A stretch of 64,000 bases of DNA from Ruegeria pomeroyi DSS-3 (lineage in GTDB: Bacteria > Pseudomonadota > Alphaproteobacteria > Rhodobacterales > Rhodobacteraceae), in the NCBI RefSeq assembly GCF_000011965.2, contig NC_006569.1:248001-312000 (forward strand), written 5' to 3'. The translations under genes and the position numbers were made by a program. Below the pieces are notes generated by a model. It did not search any database and was not told where the DNA came from. It saw only the letters and a list, made by a program, of their open reading frames with translations. Below, one piece after another: positions 45,092 to 54,575 of the stretch; the first letter of the stretch is position 1, and each line of letters opens with the position of its first letter.

Positions 45092-46038
45092 TCGGCGAGC
45101 ACTCCGCCCTGCTTGGACCATTCGGCAAACCAGGTCCGGAACAAGGCATACTGCTGCTCGCAATAATTGCGCTGCGCGTCCGACAATGCGTCGGTCTCGT
45201 TGAAATGCAGGCGGTATTCTTCCTCGCCGTTCAGAACCAGCAGATATTTGTAGAACAGCACCAGATCCGTGCCTTCGTCGAAGCTGGACAGAATGCCCAG
45301 GGCGTCTTCCAGTTCCAGCGCCCGCTTGCGGGCCTCGGGATGACCAGCGGCCGCCTTCTGTGACAGCGACGCCAGCAACAGTGCCTCTTTGGGCAGGGCC
45401 GATCCAATCCCCGTGATCGACCCGGTGGCCCCGCAATTGACAAAGCCATGGAAGACCTCGGTATCGACGCCGACCATCAATGTGACCTGATCATCCTGCG
45501 AGGTAATGTGCTCGGCCGCATATCTCAGGTCGTCTTTTCCGCCAAACTCCTTGAAGCCGATCAGGTTCGGATGCTCGGACCGGAGCGCAAAGAACAGATC
45601 GGCGCGGGTGGCAAATCCGTAAACAGGGCTGTTGTAGATGACAGCAGGCAATTCCGGCGCCGCGCTCAGGATCGACTTGAAGTGGTTCTTCTGCGCGACA
45701 AGCGATGACCCACGCGACAGAACCCGGGGAATGACCATCAGGCCGGCGGCGCCAACCGCCTGGGCATGCGCGGCATGGGCGGTTGCGGATCTGGTGTTGA
45801 TGGCGCCGGTTCCGACAATGACGGGAATGCCCGCCTTTACCAGCCTTTCGACACCTTCCATCCGCTGTTCGTCCGAAAGCAGCGGCCAGTCCCCCATCGA
45901 ACCGCAATAGACCACGGCCGACATCCCAGCCGCGATCATTTCGGTTCCTTTCCTGACCAATGCGTCGAAATCGGGTGTGCGGTCGGCTCTGCACGGCGTC
46001 ATGAGCGCGGGCATCGTTCCGGTGAAGATATTGGACAT
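45082..46038 (-). CDS. DHDPS-family 1-pyrroline-4-hydroxy-2-carboxylate deaminase
   Basis: A 318-residue dihydrodipicolinate-synthase-superfamily protein. It opens with FTGTMPALMTPCRADRTPDFDAL. The Schiff-base lysine is in LIGFKEFGGKDDL, and the Tyr in AVIYNSPVYG. In hydroxyproline clusters this family deaminates and dehydrates Pyr4H2C to alpha-ketoglutaric semialdehyde. It is the first gene of the reverse-strand hydroxyproline operon. A GntR-type inverted repeat lies 162 bases upstream. It belongs to the same superfamily as, but differs clearly from, the keto-deoxy acid dehydratase at 20432-21346. Confidence 0.87.
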   Translation of the reverse strand: MSNIFTGTMPALMTPCRADRTPDFDALVRKGTEMIAAGMSAVVYCGSMGDWPLLSDEQRMEGVERLVKAGIPVIVGTGAINTRSATAHAAHAQAVGAAGLMVIPRVLSRGSSLVAQKNHFKSILSAAPELPAVIYNSPVYGFATRADLFFALRSEHPNLIGFKEFGGKDDLRYAAEHITSQDDQVTLMVGVDTEVFHGFVNCGATGSITGIGSALPKEALLLASLSQKAAAGHPEARKRALELEDALGILSSFDEGTDLVLFYKYLLVLNGEEEYRLHFNETDALSDAQRNYCEQQYALFRTWFAEWSKQGGVLAECM

Positions 46039-46199
46039 GGTCGTTTCCTTCGAATCTGGACTGGCCCGTTTTCGAGCCGTGTTTGTTGCTGCGCCGCGTT
46101 TCCGCCCCTGAAAAAGCGGGACGAACGCAGCGGCTAGAGGCGTATTTCCTGGGGCGAAGCAGGCTCACGTTTGGGTTTCTCGATTTTCATATTGGATTT

Positions 46200-46214
46200 T
46201 GGATACAGAATCCA
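46200..46214. promoter_or_regulatory. GntR-type operator TGGATACAGAATCCA
   Basis: An inverted repeat TGGAT-N5-ATCCA in the promoter region of the hydroxyproline operon. GGATACAGA is identical to part of the site at 39703-39718 beside the gntR gene. It lies in the 420-base gap 46039-46458, which holds no gene that I can support; the left half of the gap is AT-rich and promoter-like. Confidence 0.7.
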
Positions 46215-46405
46215 CAAAAAATTTCGAACACGCTGCATCGCCCGGAATTACCCAAATTTTCCGAATGGAAATGGCGGGCGGCCTGTTCCTGGCCGTGTTC
46301 ATCGCAGCCGCTCAGCCGCACCTGGCATCCGCGCCCGCTGCGGTCATCCAGTGATTCCGACCATCACATCTGGCATCACTGCCAATCCCGGTCAGAAACA
46401 ACTTG

Positions 46406-46453
46406 TCACAAAAGTGATTCTCACATTACGGTGAATATGTCCGAAATGTGAGA
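46406..46453. promoter_or_regulatory. Clustered inverted repeats upstream of iclR-mtoX
   Basis: TCAC-AAAA-GTGA (46406-46417) and TCAC-ATTACG-GTGA (46421-46434) are followed by AATGTGAGA (46445-46453), which pairs perfectly over 9 bp with TCTCACATT (46419-46427). The cluster ends five bases before the iclR start. Likely an autoregulatory IclR site that also governs mtoX. Confidence 0.5.
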
Positions 46454-46458
46454 CTGCC

Positions 46459-47271
46459 ATGCAAGAACGCCTGATCCGCCTTCTCGAAGCCATCGCTGGT
46501 GCCGCCAATCCGCCGAACGCCACCGATCTGGCGCAACTGACCGGCCTGCCGCGGGCGACCATCTATCGCAATATCTCGTCTCTGGTCGATTGCGGCTTTG
46601 TCGAGGTGACCGACTGCGGCAGCCGCTATGTTCTGGGTATGCGCTTTGTCAAAATCGCGCTGACCGGCAAGTCGGACATGCATGTGATCAACGCGGTTTC
46701 TGCGATGATGCAGCAGGTTGTGAAAACCTCGGGCGAAACCGGGTTCCTGGCCCGTTATCGCGGCGGGCGGGTCGATCTGATCCATATCGAGACACCGGCT
46801 GATCCGTCGCTCTCCTATATCTATCCCGGGCTCGGGCCCCGGCCCGCGCATGCCTGTTCCTCGGCCAAGGCGATCGCCGCCTTCATCACCCCCGAACTGC
46901 GCGACGAACTGCTGGACATCCAGCCGATGCGCTTCAACCAGAACACCATCACCGATCCCGATCAGATCCAGCGCGAGTTGAACCAGGTGCGCCGCTATGG
47001 CTACGCGATCTGCGACGGCGAGATCGACGAAGGGGTCAGCAGCGTCGCGGTGCCGATCAATGTGGACCGGCTGGGCGCGATCTTTTCCATGGGGGTCGTC
47101 GGCCCGTCGAACCGGATCAAGCCGATGGTCCAGAACCGCATCCTGCCGGTGCTGAGCGCCGAAGCGGTGCGTGCGGCGGCGGCGATCCAGCATTGCTCGG
47201 TGGTCGATGCCGAAACCACCAATGCCGAGGCCCTGGCCGACGCAAGAGAAGGGCTGAACAAGACGCATTAA
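46459..47271 (+). CDS. IclR-family regulator, probably of the methanethiol oxidase operon
   Basis: A 270-residue IclR-type protein. The winged helix-turn-helix is at about residues 5-55 (NATDLAQLTGLPRATIYRNISSL). The effector-binding GAF-like domain follows (ARYRGGRVDLIHIETPADPS; AHACSSAKAIAAF; ICDGEIDEGVSSVAVPI). It lies 22 bases upstream of mtoX on the same strand, so the two may share a message. It is divergent from the hydroxyproline operon, which is an alternative target. The effector cannot be read from the sequence. Confidence 0.88.
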   Translation: MQERLIRLLEAIAGAANPPNATDLAQLTGLPRATIYRNISSLVDCGFVEVTDCGSRYVLGMRFVKIALTGKSDMHVINAVSAMMQQVVKTSGETGFLARYRGGRVDLIHIETPADPSLSYIYPGLGPRPAHACSSAKAIAAFITPELRDELLDIQPMRFNQNTITDPDQIQRELNQVRRYGYAICDGEIDEGVSSVAVPINVDRLGAIFSMGVVGPSNRIKPMVQNRILPVLSAEAVRAAAAIQHCSVVDAETTNAEALADAREGLNKTH

Positions 47272-47293
47272 CGATCCAAACGGGAGGAAAGTC

Positions 47294-48604
47294 ATGAAAA
47301 GAAGAGAATTTGGAGCTTTGGCCGCCGGTGCCCTGGCGATGGGATTGCCGTTTCGGGCCTTTGCCGACGAAACCTGTCAATCGCCCTATATGCCCAAGAT
47401 CACCGGGCAAGAGGAATTCGTCTATGTCTGGACCCTGGGGGTCGAGGGCATGGGCGACGAACAGGACAAGCTGGTCACCATCGACCTGCGCCCCGGCTCG
47501 GCAACCCGTGGTCAGGTGATCAACTCGGTCTCGGTCGGTGGCCGCAACGAGGCGCATCACGGCGGGTTCTCGGCGGACCGGCGCTTTTTCTGGACCGGCG
47601 GGCTGGATACCAACCGCATCTTCATCTTCGACGTGCATTCCGATCCGTCGAACCCGAAACTGCACAAGACCATCGACACATTCGTCAAGGACAGCGGCGG
47701 GGTGGTCGGGCCGCATACCTTCTTTGCCCTGCCCGGCAGCATGATGATCACCGGCCTCAGCAACGATGACGACCATGGCGGGCGCACCGCGCTGGTCGAG
47801 TACAATGACGACGGCGAGTATGTGGCGACCTATTGGATGCCCACCGCCGACGACATGCAGGGTGCGGTGGCCGTGGGCGATGCGGTGGCCGATGGTTACG
47901 GCTATGACATCCGCGCGCTGATCCGCAAGAACGTCATGCTGACCTCGTCCTTCACCGGCTGGTCCAACTACATGATGGATTTCGGCCAGATGTTGCAGGA
48001 CGCCGAGGCGATGAAGCGGTTCGGCAATACCATCGTGCAATGGGATCTGCACACCCGCCAACCGAAAAAGGTGTTCAACGTCCCCGGCGCGCCGCTGGAA
48101 ATCCGCTTTCCCTGGGGGTCGAACGCCAACTATGCCTTCTCGACCACGGCGCTGACCTCACAACTCTGGCTGATCTACGAGGATGACGCGGGCGAGTGGC
48201 AGGCCAAGGCGGTGGCCGATATCGGCAACCCGGCCGATATCCCGCTGCCGGTCGATATCTCGATCGCCGCCGACGACCAGACGCTGTGGATCAACAGCTT
48301 CATGGATGGCAAGACCCGGCTGTTCGACATCTCCGACCCGCACAAACCGTTCCAGATCTACGAAAAGGTCATCGACCGCCAGGTCAACATGGTCAGCCAG
48401 AGCTGGGACGGCAAGCGCGTCTATTTCTCGTCCTCGCTGCTCGCCAACTGGGACAAGAAGGGCAAGGACGACGCCCAGTACCTGAAGGCCTATAACTGGG
48501 ACGGCAAGGAACTGGTCGAGGATTTCGCCGTCGATTTCTACGAACTGGGCCTGGGCCGCGCGCATATCATGCGCTTTGGCAGCTCGGCGCTCTATTCGTC
48601 CTGA
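47294..48604 (+). CDS. mtoX: Methanethiol oxidase MtoX (SBP56 selenium-binding protein family)
   Basis: A 436-residue SBP56-family protein. GGGAGGAAAG precedes ATG 47294. The N-terminus has twin arginines (MKRREFGALAAGALAMGLPF), fitting Tat export of a folded metalloprotein, with cleavage near AFADE. C28 (ETCQSPYMPK) begins the mature domain, and a beta-propeller follows with conserved His segments (NEAHHGGFSADRRFF; DDDHGGRTAL; GPHTFFALPGSMM). Known: bacterial SBP56 proteins of this type are copper-dependent periplasmic methanethiol oxidases giving formaldehyde, sulfide and hydrogen peroxide. The SCO1, MauG and class III alcohol dehydrogenase genes downstream match the described mtoX neighbourhoods. 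Confidence 0.93.
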   Translation: MKRREFGALAAGALAMGLPFRAFADETCQSPYMPKITGQEEFVYVWTLGVEGMGDEQDKLVTIDLRPGSATRGQVINSVSVGGRNEAHHGGFSADRRFFWTGGLDTNRIFIFDVHSDPSNPKLHKTIDTFVKDSGGVVGPHTFFALPGSMMITGLSNDDDHGGRTALVEYNDDGEYVATYWMPTADDMQGAVAVGDAVADGYGYDIRALIRKNVMLTSSFTGWSNYMMDFGQMLQDAEAMKRFGNTIVQWDLHTRQPKKVFNVPGAPLEIRFPWGSNANYAFSTTALTSQLWLIYEDDAGEWQAKAVADIGNPADIPLPVDISIAADDQTLWINSFMDGKTRLFDISDPHKPFQIYEKVIDRQVNMVSQSWDGKRVYFSSSLLANWDKKGKDDAQYLKAYNWDGKELVEDFAVDFYELGLGRAHIMRFGSSALYSS

Positions 48605-48671
48605 TCCCTCCCTGACTTCCGGGGCGGCTCCGCGCTGCCCCGGCTTTTCCCTCGACACGGACGGATGGCCC

Positions 48672-49382
48672 ATGCGCAAGCGCTTTCTCCTTTCCGGGCT
48701 GACACTTGTGGCAGCGGCGACGGTGGTCGGCTGGCAGGTCTGGAGCCCCGTGCCGCCCGCCCGGCCCAGCCCGATGTCCTCGGTCTTCGAGGCAAGCGAT
48801 GCCTATCAGTTCGACCCGCCCGCCCCGGGCAGCTACCGCCTGAACCGGATCAAGCGCGCGCCCGATGGCCGGGTGCTGGATATCGCGGGCACCGAACACA
48901 GCCTGCACGACCTGACACGGGGCAAGATTTCCCTGGTCAGCTTCGTCTATCTCACCTGCGGCGATGTGAATGGCTGCCCGCTGGCGATGTCGGTTTTCTT
49001 CGACGTGCATGATGCCAGCGGCGACCTGCCCGGCCTCAACGAGGATGTGCAGCTGTTGACCATCAGCTTTGATCCCGCCCGCGACACGGTCGAGGCGATC
49101 GAGGCCTTTGCCTATCCCATCACCTCGGACGAGCAGGCGGGTGACAAGCTGAACTGGCAGGTGCTGACCACCTCGGGGCCGCAGGAACTGCGCCCGATTC
49201 TGGATGGCTATGGCCAGGTGGTCGACCGGTCCGAGGATCAGGAGACGATCAGCCACCTGCTGCGCCTCTTTCTGGTCGACCGGCAGGGCGACATCCGCAA
49301 TGTCTATGGTCTGGGCTTTCTCGACCCGCGCCTGCTGTTGACCGATATCGAAACCCTGCTGATGGAAGAAGCGGGCGCATGA
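48672..49382 (+). CDS. SCO1/SenC-like copper chaperone with CX5C motif
   Basis: A 236-residue membrane-anchored or exported protein. The first ~25 residues are a signal or anchor helix (MRKRFLLSGLTLVAAATVVG). It has a thioredoxin fold of the SCO1/SenC type. The putative copper ligands are C96 and C102 (TCGDVNGCPLA) and H195 (ISHLLRLFLVD). The cysteine spacing is CX5C, not the CX3C of classical SCO proteins. The start at 48672 is preferred to the upstream frame from 48576, which overlaps the mtoX end. It overlaps mauG by ATGA. Inferred role: copper delivery to MtoX in the periplasm. Confidence 0.85.
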   Translation: MRKRFLLSGLTLVAAATVVGWQVWSPVPPARPSPMSSVFEASDAYQFDPPAPGSYRLNRIKRAPDGRVLDIAGTEHSLHDLTRGKISLVSFVYLTCGDVNGCPLAMSVFFDVHDASGDLPGLNEDVQLLTISFDPARDTVEAIEAFAYPITSDEQAGDKLNWQVLTTSGPQELRPILDGYGQVVDRSEDQETISHLLRLFLVDRQGDIRNVYGLGFLDPRLLLTDIETLLMEEAGA

Positions 49383-50593
49383 TCCGTGCCCTTGCGACAG
49401 TGCTGGCCCTGATTGCCCCCGCCGCTTTGGCCGGGGACTATGGCACTGCCCTGCCCGCGCCGATCAGCGCCGAGACCTGCCCGGCGGACCCCGAAAGCTG
49501 GACCAAGGCCGCGCTCGAGCGCAGCCTGACAGCGCAGCTGGGCCTGCCCTTGGTACCGCATCCGGCGGACAATCCGCCGACCGAGGCCAAGATCGAACTG
49601 GGGCGCAAGCTGTTCTTCGACCGGCGCCTGTCGATCAACCGCACCATGTCCTGTGCCATGTGCCATGTGCCCGAGCAGGGCTTTGCCAACTGGGAACTGG
49701 CCACCGCCATCGGGGTCGAGGGGCGCAGCGTCAAGCGCAACGCGCCCAGCGTGATCAATGTGGGCTTTCTGACCCCGCTCTTTCACGATGGTCGCGATCC
49801 GGCGCTGGAAACCCAGTTTGTCGCGCCCCTGGTGGCGCGCAACGAGATGGCCAACCCCTCGATCGGCCATGTGGTGGCCGAGCTGAACCGCCTGCCCGAT
49901 TACCGTCGCCTCTTTGACGCGGCCTTTGCCGCGCCCGCCTCGCTCGACCGGATCGGTCAGGCATTTGGCGCCTATCAGCGCAGCCTGACGCTGGGCAACA
50001 GCGCCTTTGACCGCTGGTACTACGGTGGTGACGAGACCGCACTGGATGCGGCGGCGCAGCGGGGATTTGCGCTTTTTAGCGGCACGGCCGGCTGCGCCTC
50101 GTGCCACGTGATCGAAACGGACCATGCGCTGTTCACCGATCAGGCCTTCCACGACACCGGCTATGGCCGGATGCGTGAAGAGCGGCGCCAGAACCCGCCC
50201 GCCAGCCACCCGGTCCAGGTGGCGCCCGGCGTGGTGCATCAGGTCGATTTCTCTCGCATCCGTTCGGTCAGCGCCCCGCGCGAGGCCGATCTGGGCCGCT
50301 ACGAGGTGACCGAGGACCCTGCGGATCGCTGGACGTTCCGCACCCCCGGCCTGCGCAACCTAGCGGTGACTGCGCCCTATATGCATGACGGCGCGCTGAC
50401 CACGCTGGGGGACGTGTTGGAGTTCTACAACGCGGGCGGCGCCGGGCATCCCGGACAGGATGCGCGCATCCGCCCGCTGGGCCTCAGCCCTGACGAACTG
50501 GCAGATATCCAGGCCTTTCTTATGGCGCTCACCTCGGAGGGGCTTGATTGCCTCGTGGCCGAGGCGCGCAGCCACCCACCCGACAATTTCTGA
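49379..50593 (+). CDS. mauG: MauG-like diheme cytochrome c peroxidase
   Basis: A 404-residue exported diheme protein. The signal peptide is MIRALATVLALIAPAALAGD. The two heme c motifs are CAMCH (residues 92-96) and CASCH (239-243). Segments typical of the family are LGRKLFFDRRLS and RTPGLRNLAVTAPYMHDGA. The family includes cytochrome c peroxidases and MauG, which makes the tryptophan tryptophylquinone cofactor of methylamine dehydrogenase. It is translationally coupled to the SCO1-like gene in the mtoX operon. It may modify MtoX, or use the hydrogen peroxide that MtoX makes. No mau structural genes are present. Confidence 0.9.
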   Translation: MIRALATVLALIAPAALAGDYGTALPAPISAETCPADPESWTKAALERSLTAQLGLPLVPHPADNPPTEAKIELGRKLFFDRRLSINRTMSCAMCHVPEQGFANWELATAIGVEGRSVKRNAPSVINVGFLTPLFHDGRDPALETQFVAPLVARNEMANPSIGHVVAELNRLPDYRRLFDAAFAAPASLDRIGQAFGAYQRSLTLGNSAFDRWYYGGDETALDAAAQRGFALFSGTAGCASCHVIETDHALFTDQAFHDTGYGRMREERRQNPPASHPVQVAPGVVHQVDFSRIRSVSAPREADLGRYEVTEDPADRWTFRTPGLRNLAVTAPYMHDGALTTLGDVLEFYNAGGAGHPGQDARIRPLGLSPDELADIQAFLMALTSEGLDCLVAEARSHPPDNF

Positions 50594-50623
50594 TACAATT
50601 TCTGACCTAAGGAGACCACGGAT

Positions 50624-51736
<1,113 letters not shown>

Positions 51737-51979
51737 CTGATATTGCGCGCTCCGGGAGTCGCAAGATGTATACGTAACGGGTTTTGAAATGACCTTCCGA
51801 TCGGATTCAATCCCGGATCTGCTTGCTATGGTTGATAATGAACGGTTTTTCAGTTTCGCGGCATGGCGCGCGGTTGCGAGACCGTTCTTTATTGTGGATC
51901 CATCAAATTCCGTGAAGGGGCGTACACAAAAATAGGTGTGTTCATGTTTTGTTCTGATGCTATCAGAGAGGAACACTTG

Positions 51980-52510
51980 ATGGCGATCGTGCCAACTGAT
52001 CTTCGGGAGAAAACCATGCGTGATGAGGCCTGCTGTGATTTCGATTTTGTGCTTGGCGACTGGAAAGTCCGTCATCGCCGCCTGACAGTCCGTTTGGCAG
52101 GGAGCGACCAATGGGAGGAGTTTGACGGTACCAGTTCAACCCGCCCGGTGTTGGGCGGTAATGGCAATATAGAAGACAACTGGATCGATTTTCCCGGCGG
52201 TGCCTACCGCGCAGTTGCATTTCGGTCATTCGACAAGGCATCGGGACAATGGGCGATCTGGTGGCTTGATCAGCGCAATCCGCATCACCTCGATGTGCCG
52301 GTGGTCGGCCGCTTCGAAAATGGCGTGGGAACGTTCCTGTCTGATGACAGTTTCGAGGGCAAGCCGATCAAGGTGCGATTCATCTGGCTCCGTCAGGACG
52401 CCGACAGCTGCAGATGGGAGCAGGCGTTCTCCACCGATGGCGGCGCGAGCTGGGAGACCAACTGGACAATGCAGTTCTCGCGCGCGGCGCAAGTTCGGCC
52501 TCAAGCCTAA
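51980..52510 (+). CDS. Uncharacterised protein (possible DUF1579-like)
   Basis: A 176-residue protein. GAGAGGAAC precedes ATG 51980; the frame extends back to 51863, but without a ribosome binding site. It opens with polar residues, then CCDFDFVLGDWKVRHRRL, followed by beta-rich segments (EEFDGTSSTRPVLGGNGN; AYRAVAFRSFDKASGQWAIWWLDQ; GVGTFLSDDSFEGKPIKVRFIWL). The pattern 'DFVLGDWxV' with a predicted lipocalin-like barrel recalls DUF1579 proteins, but this is only a resemblance. No signal peptide. The region 51737-51979 upstream is lower in GC than its surroundings, which might indicate transfer. No link to the mtoX or gab operons is clear. Confidence 0.72.
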   Translation: MAIVPTDLREKTMRDEACCDFDFVLGDWKVRHRRLTVRLAGSDQWEEFDGTSSTRPVLGGNGNIEDNWIDFPGGAYRAVAFRSFDKASGQWAIWWLDQRNPHHLDVPVVGRFENGVGTFLSDDSFEGKPIKVRFIWLRQDADSCRWEQAFSTDGGASWETNWTMQFSRAAQVRPQA

Positions 52511-52584
52511 ACGCGGGTTGGTGTTACAGCCACGTACTGACCCAATCCCGGCGCCCGAATGATGGGCGCCGGACCACCCTGCTC

Positions 52585-53157
52585 TCAGAAGGTCGGCGGG
52601 GTACAGGCGCTGACGATCGTGCAGGTCTCGGGCCCGACCTGCCGGAACCGGTGCGGCGCCCGGCTGTCAAAGTAATAGGCATCACCCGGCCCGAGGATCT
52701 TGCGCTGCGATCCGACGGTGATCTCGACCCGGCCTGACAGCACCACGCCGCCTTCCTCGCCCTCGTGGCCATACATGACCCGGCCAGTATCGGCCCCGGG
52801 CTGATAGGTCTCGTACAGGATCATCATCGCCCGGCCCACCAGATTGGACCCGACCTGTTTCAGCGACAGCTTGCCCTTGCCGATTTCGGTCAGATCCTCG
52901 GCGGCGTAGAAACTGGCCTTTTCCTGCTCGGGTTCGAAGGCAAAGAAATCGGACAGGCCGATGGGAATGCCGCCAAGCACCCGGCGCAGGGTACTGACCG
53001 ATGGATTGATCTTGCCCCCCTCGATCAGCGAGATGGTGGAATTGGGAATGCCGCTCCGCTTGGCAAGCGCGCGTTGCGACAGACCGGCCCGCTCGCGGAT
53101 AACACGCAGCCGCTGGCCCAGCTCGGCATCTTCATCTGTGCTGTTGGACATGTTCAT
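52585..53157 (-). CDS. PuuR-like regulator (XRE helix-turn-helix plus cupin)
   Basis: A 190-residue protein, start at 53157 (MNMSNSTDEDAELGQRL) or at 53151. The XRE-type helix-turn-helix is at about residues 11-67 (LSQRALAKRSGIPNSTISLIEGG). A cupin domain at about residues 115-190 (GEEGGVVLSGRVEITVGSQ) would bind the effector. This domain order is that of PuuR, the putrescine utilisation repressor. It is divergent from gabT-gabD, and the gap holds repeated TTTGC-type sequences, including the palindrome TTTTGCAAAA at 53222-53231. Likely target: gabTD; effector putrescine or GABA. Confidence 0.88.
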   Translation of the reverse strand: MNMSNSTDEDAELGQRLRVIRERAGLSQRALAKRSGIPNSTISLIEGGKINPSVSTLRRVLGGIPIGLSDFFAFEPEQEKASFYAAEDLTEIGKGKLSLKQVGSNLVGRAMMILYETYQPGADTGRVMYGHEGEEGGVVLSGRVEITVGSQRKILGPGDAYYFDSRAPHRFRQVGPETCTIVSACTPPTF

Positions 53158-53296
53158 TATCCGCAAAATTCTTTTTCTCAACACAATTAATACAATGGTT
53201 TGCGTAAAATGAAAAACAGACTTTTGCAAAACCCGCAACGCCCTATCCTGCGCCGAAGATTGAAACCGGGGCGCCGCCCCAGCACAGGACAGGCCC

Positions 53297-54574
53297 ATGA
53301 AGAACGCCGAGATTGCCCGCCGCCGCGACGCCGCCATTGCCCGGGGCGTCGGCATGCAGACCCAGATCTATGTCGAACGCGCCGCCGGTTCCGAGGTCTG
53401 GGATGTCGAGGGCAACCGCTACATCGACTTTGCCGCCGGGATCGCGGTGGTCAACACCGGCCATTGCCACCCCCGGGTGATGCAGGCGGTGCGCGCACAG
53501 GCGGAGGCCTTTACCCATACCTGCCACCAGGTGCTGCCCTACGAAAGCTACATCCGTCTGGCCGAGCGGCTGAATGACCGGGTGCCGGGCGATTTCGACA
53601 AGAAGACCGTGTTTGTAACCACCGGCGCCGAGGCGGTCGAGAATGCGATCAAGATCGCCCGCGCCGCCACCGGAAGGCCCGCGGTGATCGCCTTCGGCGG
53701 CGCGTTTCACGGGCGCACCTTCATGGGGATGAGCCTGACCGGCAAGGTCATGCCCTACAAGACGGGATTTGGCGCCATGATGCCGGATGTCTATCACGTG
53801 CCCTTCCCGGTCGAGCTGCACGGCACCACCACCGACGAGGCCTTGGCGGGGATCGCCAAACTGTTCAAGACCGATCTCGACCCGGGCCGGGTGGCGGCGA
53901 TCATCATCGAACCGGTACAGGGCGAAGGCGGGTTCTACCCCGCGCCCGCCGCGCTGATGCGCGGGCTGCGCGCGCTGTGCGACAGCCATGGCATCCTGCT
54001 GATCGCCGACGAGGTCCAGACGGGGTTTGCCCGTACCGGGCATCTCTTTGCGATGGAAGGGTATGACATCGCCCCCGACCTGACCACCATGGCCAAGGGG
54101 TTGGCGGGCGGTCTGCCGCTGGCCGCCGTCACCGGCCGGGCCGAGGTGATGGACGCCGCCGCGCCGGGCGGGCTCGGGGGCACCTATGGAGGCAACCCCC
54201 TGGGCATCGCCGCAGCCCATGCGGTACTCGACGTGATCGACGAAGAGGACCTGTGCCACCGCGCCAACGAACTGGGCTCGCGTCTGAAGCAGCGGTTGAC
54301 CCAAGTCCGCGAGCGGGTTCCCGAAATCGTCGATGTGCGCGGCCCCGGCTTCATGATCGCGGCTGAATTCAACACCGCCGATGGCGGCGCTCCAAACCCG
54401 GATTTCGCCAATGCGGTGCGCGCCCAAGCGCTGTCGCGCGGTCTGGTCCTGCTGACCTGCGGCGTGTTTGGCAATGTGATCCGCTTCCTCGCGCCATTGA
54501 CCATCCCCGAGGATGTGTTCGCCGAGGCGCTGGAAATCCTCGAAACCTCGATCCTTGCCGTGAAAGGGGGCTGA
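53297..54574 (+). CDS. gabT: 4-aminobutyrate aminotransferase
   Basis: A 425-residue class III PLP aminotransferase. The PLP lysine lies in LTTMAKGLAGGLPL, the PLP-binding Asp in LLIADEVQTGFARTG, and the phosphate-binding segment is TTGAEAVENAIKIAR. The N-terminus (MKNAEIARRRDAAIARGVGM) and length fit GabT. It transfers the amino group of 4-aminobutyrate (and possibly 5-aminovalerate) to 2-oxoglutarate, giving succinate semialdehyde for the next gene, one base downstream. The acceptor 2-oxoglutarate is the common product of the two KGSADH modules in this window. Confidence 0.9.
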   Translation: MKNAEIARRRDAAIARGVGMQTQIYVERAAGSEVWDVEGNRYIDFAAGIAVVNTGHCHPRVMQAVRAQAEAFTHTCHQVLPYESYIRLAERLNDRVPGDFDKKTVFVTTGAEAVENAIKIARAATGRPAVIAFGGAFHGRTFMGMSLTGKVMPYKTGFGAMMPDVYHVPFPVELHGTTTDEALAGIAKLFKTDLDPGRVAAIIIEPVQGEGGFYPAPAALMRGLRALCDSHGILLIADEVQTGFARTGHLFAMEGYDIAPDLTTMAKGLAGGLPLAAVTGRAEVMDAAAPGGLGGTYGGNPLGIAAAHAVLDVIDEEDLCHRANELGSRLKQRLTQVRERVPEIVDVRGPGFMIAAEFNTADGGAPNPDFANAVRAQALSRGLVLLTCGVFGNVIRFLAPLTIPEDVFAEALEILETSILAVKGG

Positions 54575-54575
54575 G

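Noticed and set aside
45092-45436. 115-codon N-terminal extension of the hydroxyproline epimerase
   Set aside because: Lies inside the deaminase gene in another frame; the family N-terminus HVIDSHTGGEP begins right at 45091.
51789-51935. 48-codon open frame before the DUF1579-like gene
   Set aside because: Starts with ATG and ends with TAG, but has no good ribosome binding site or recognisable family; left unannotated.
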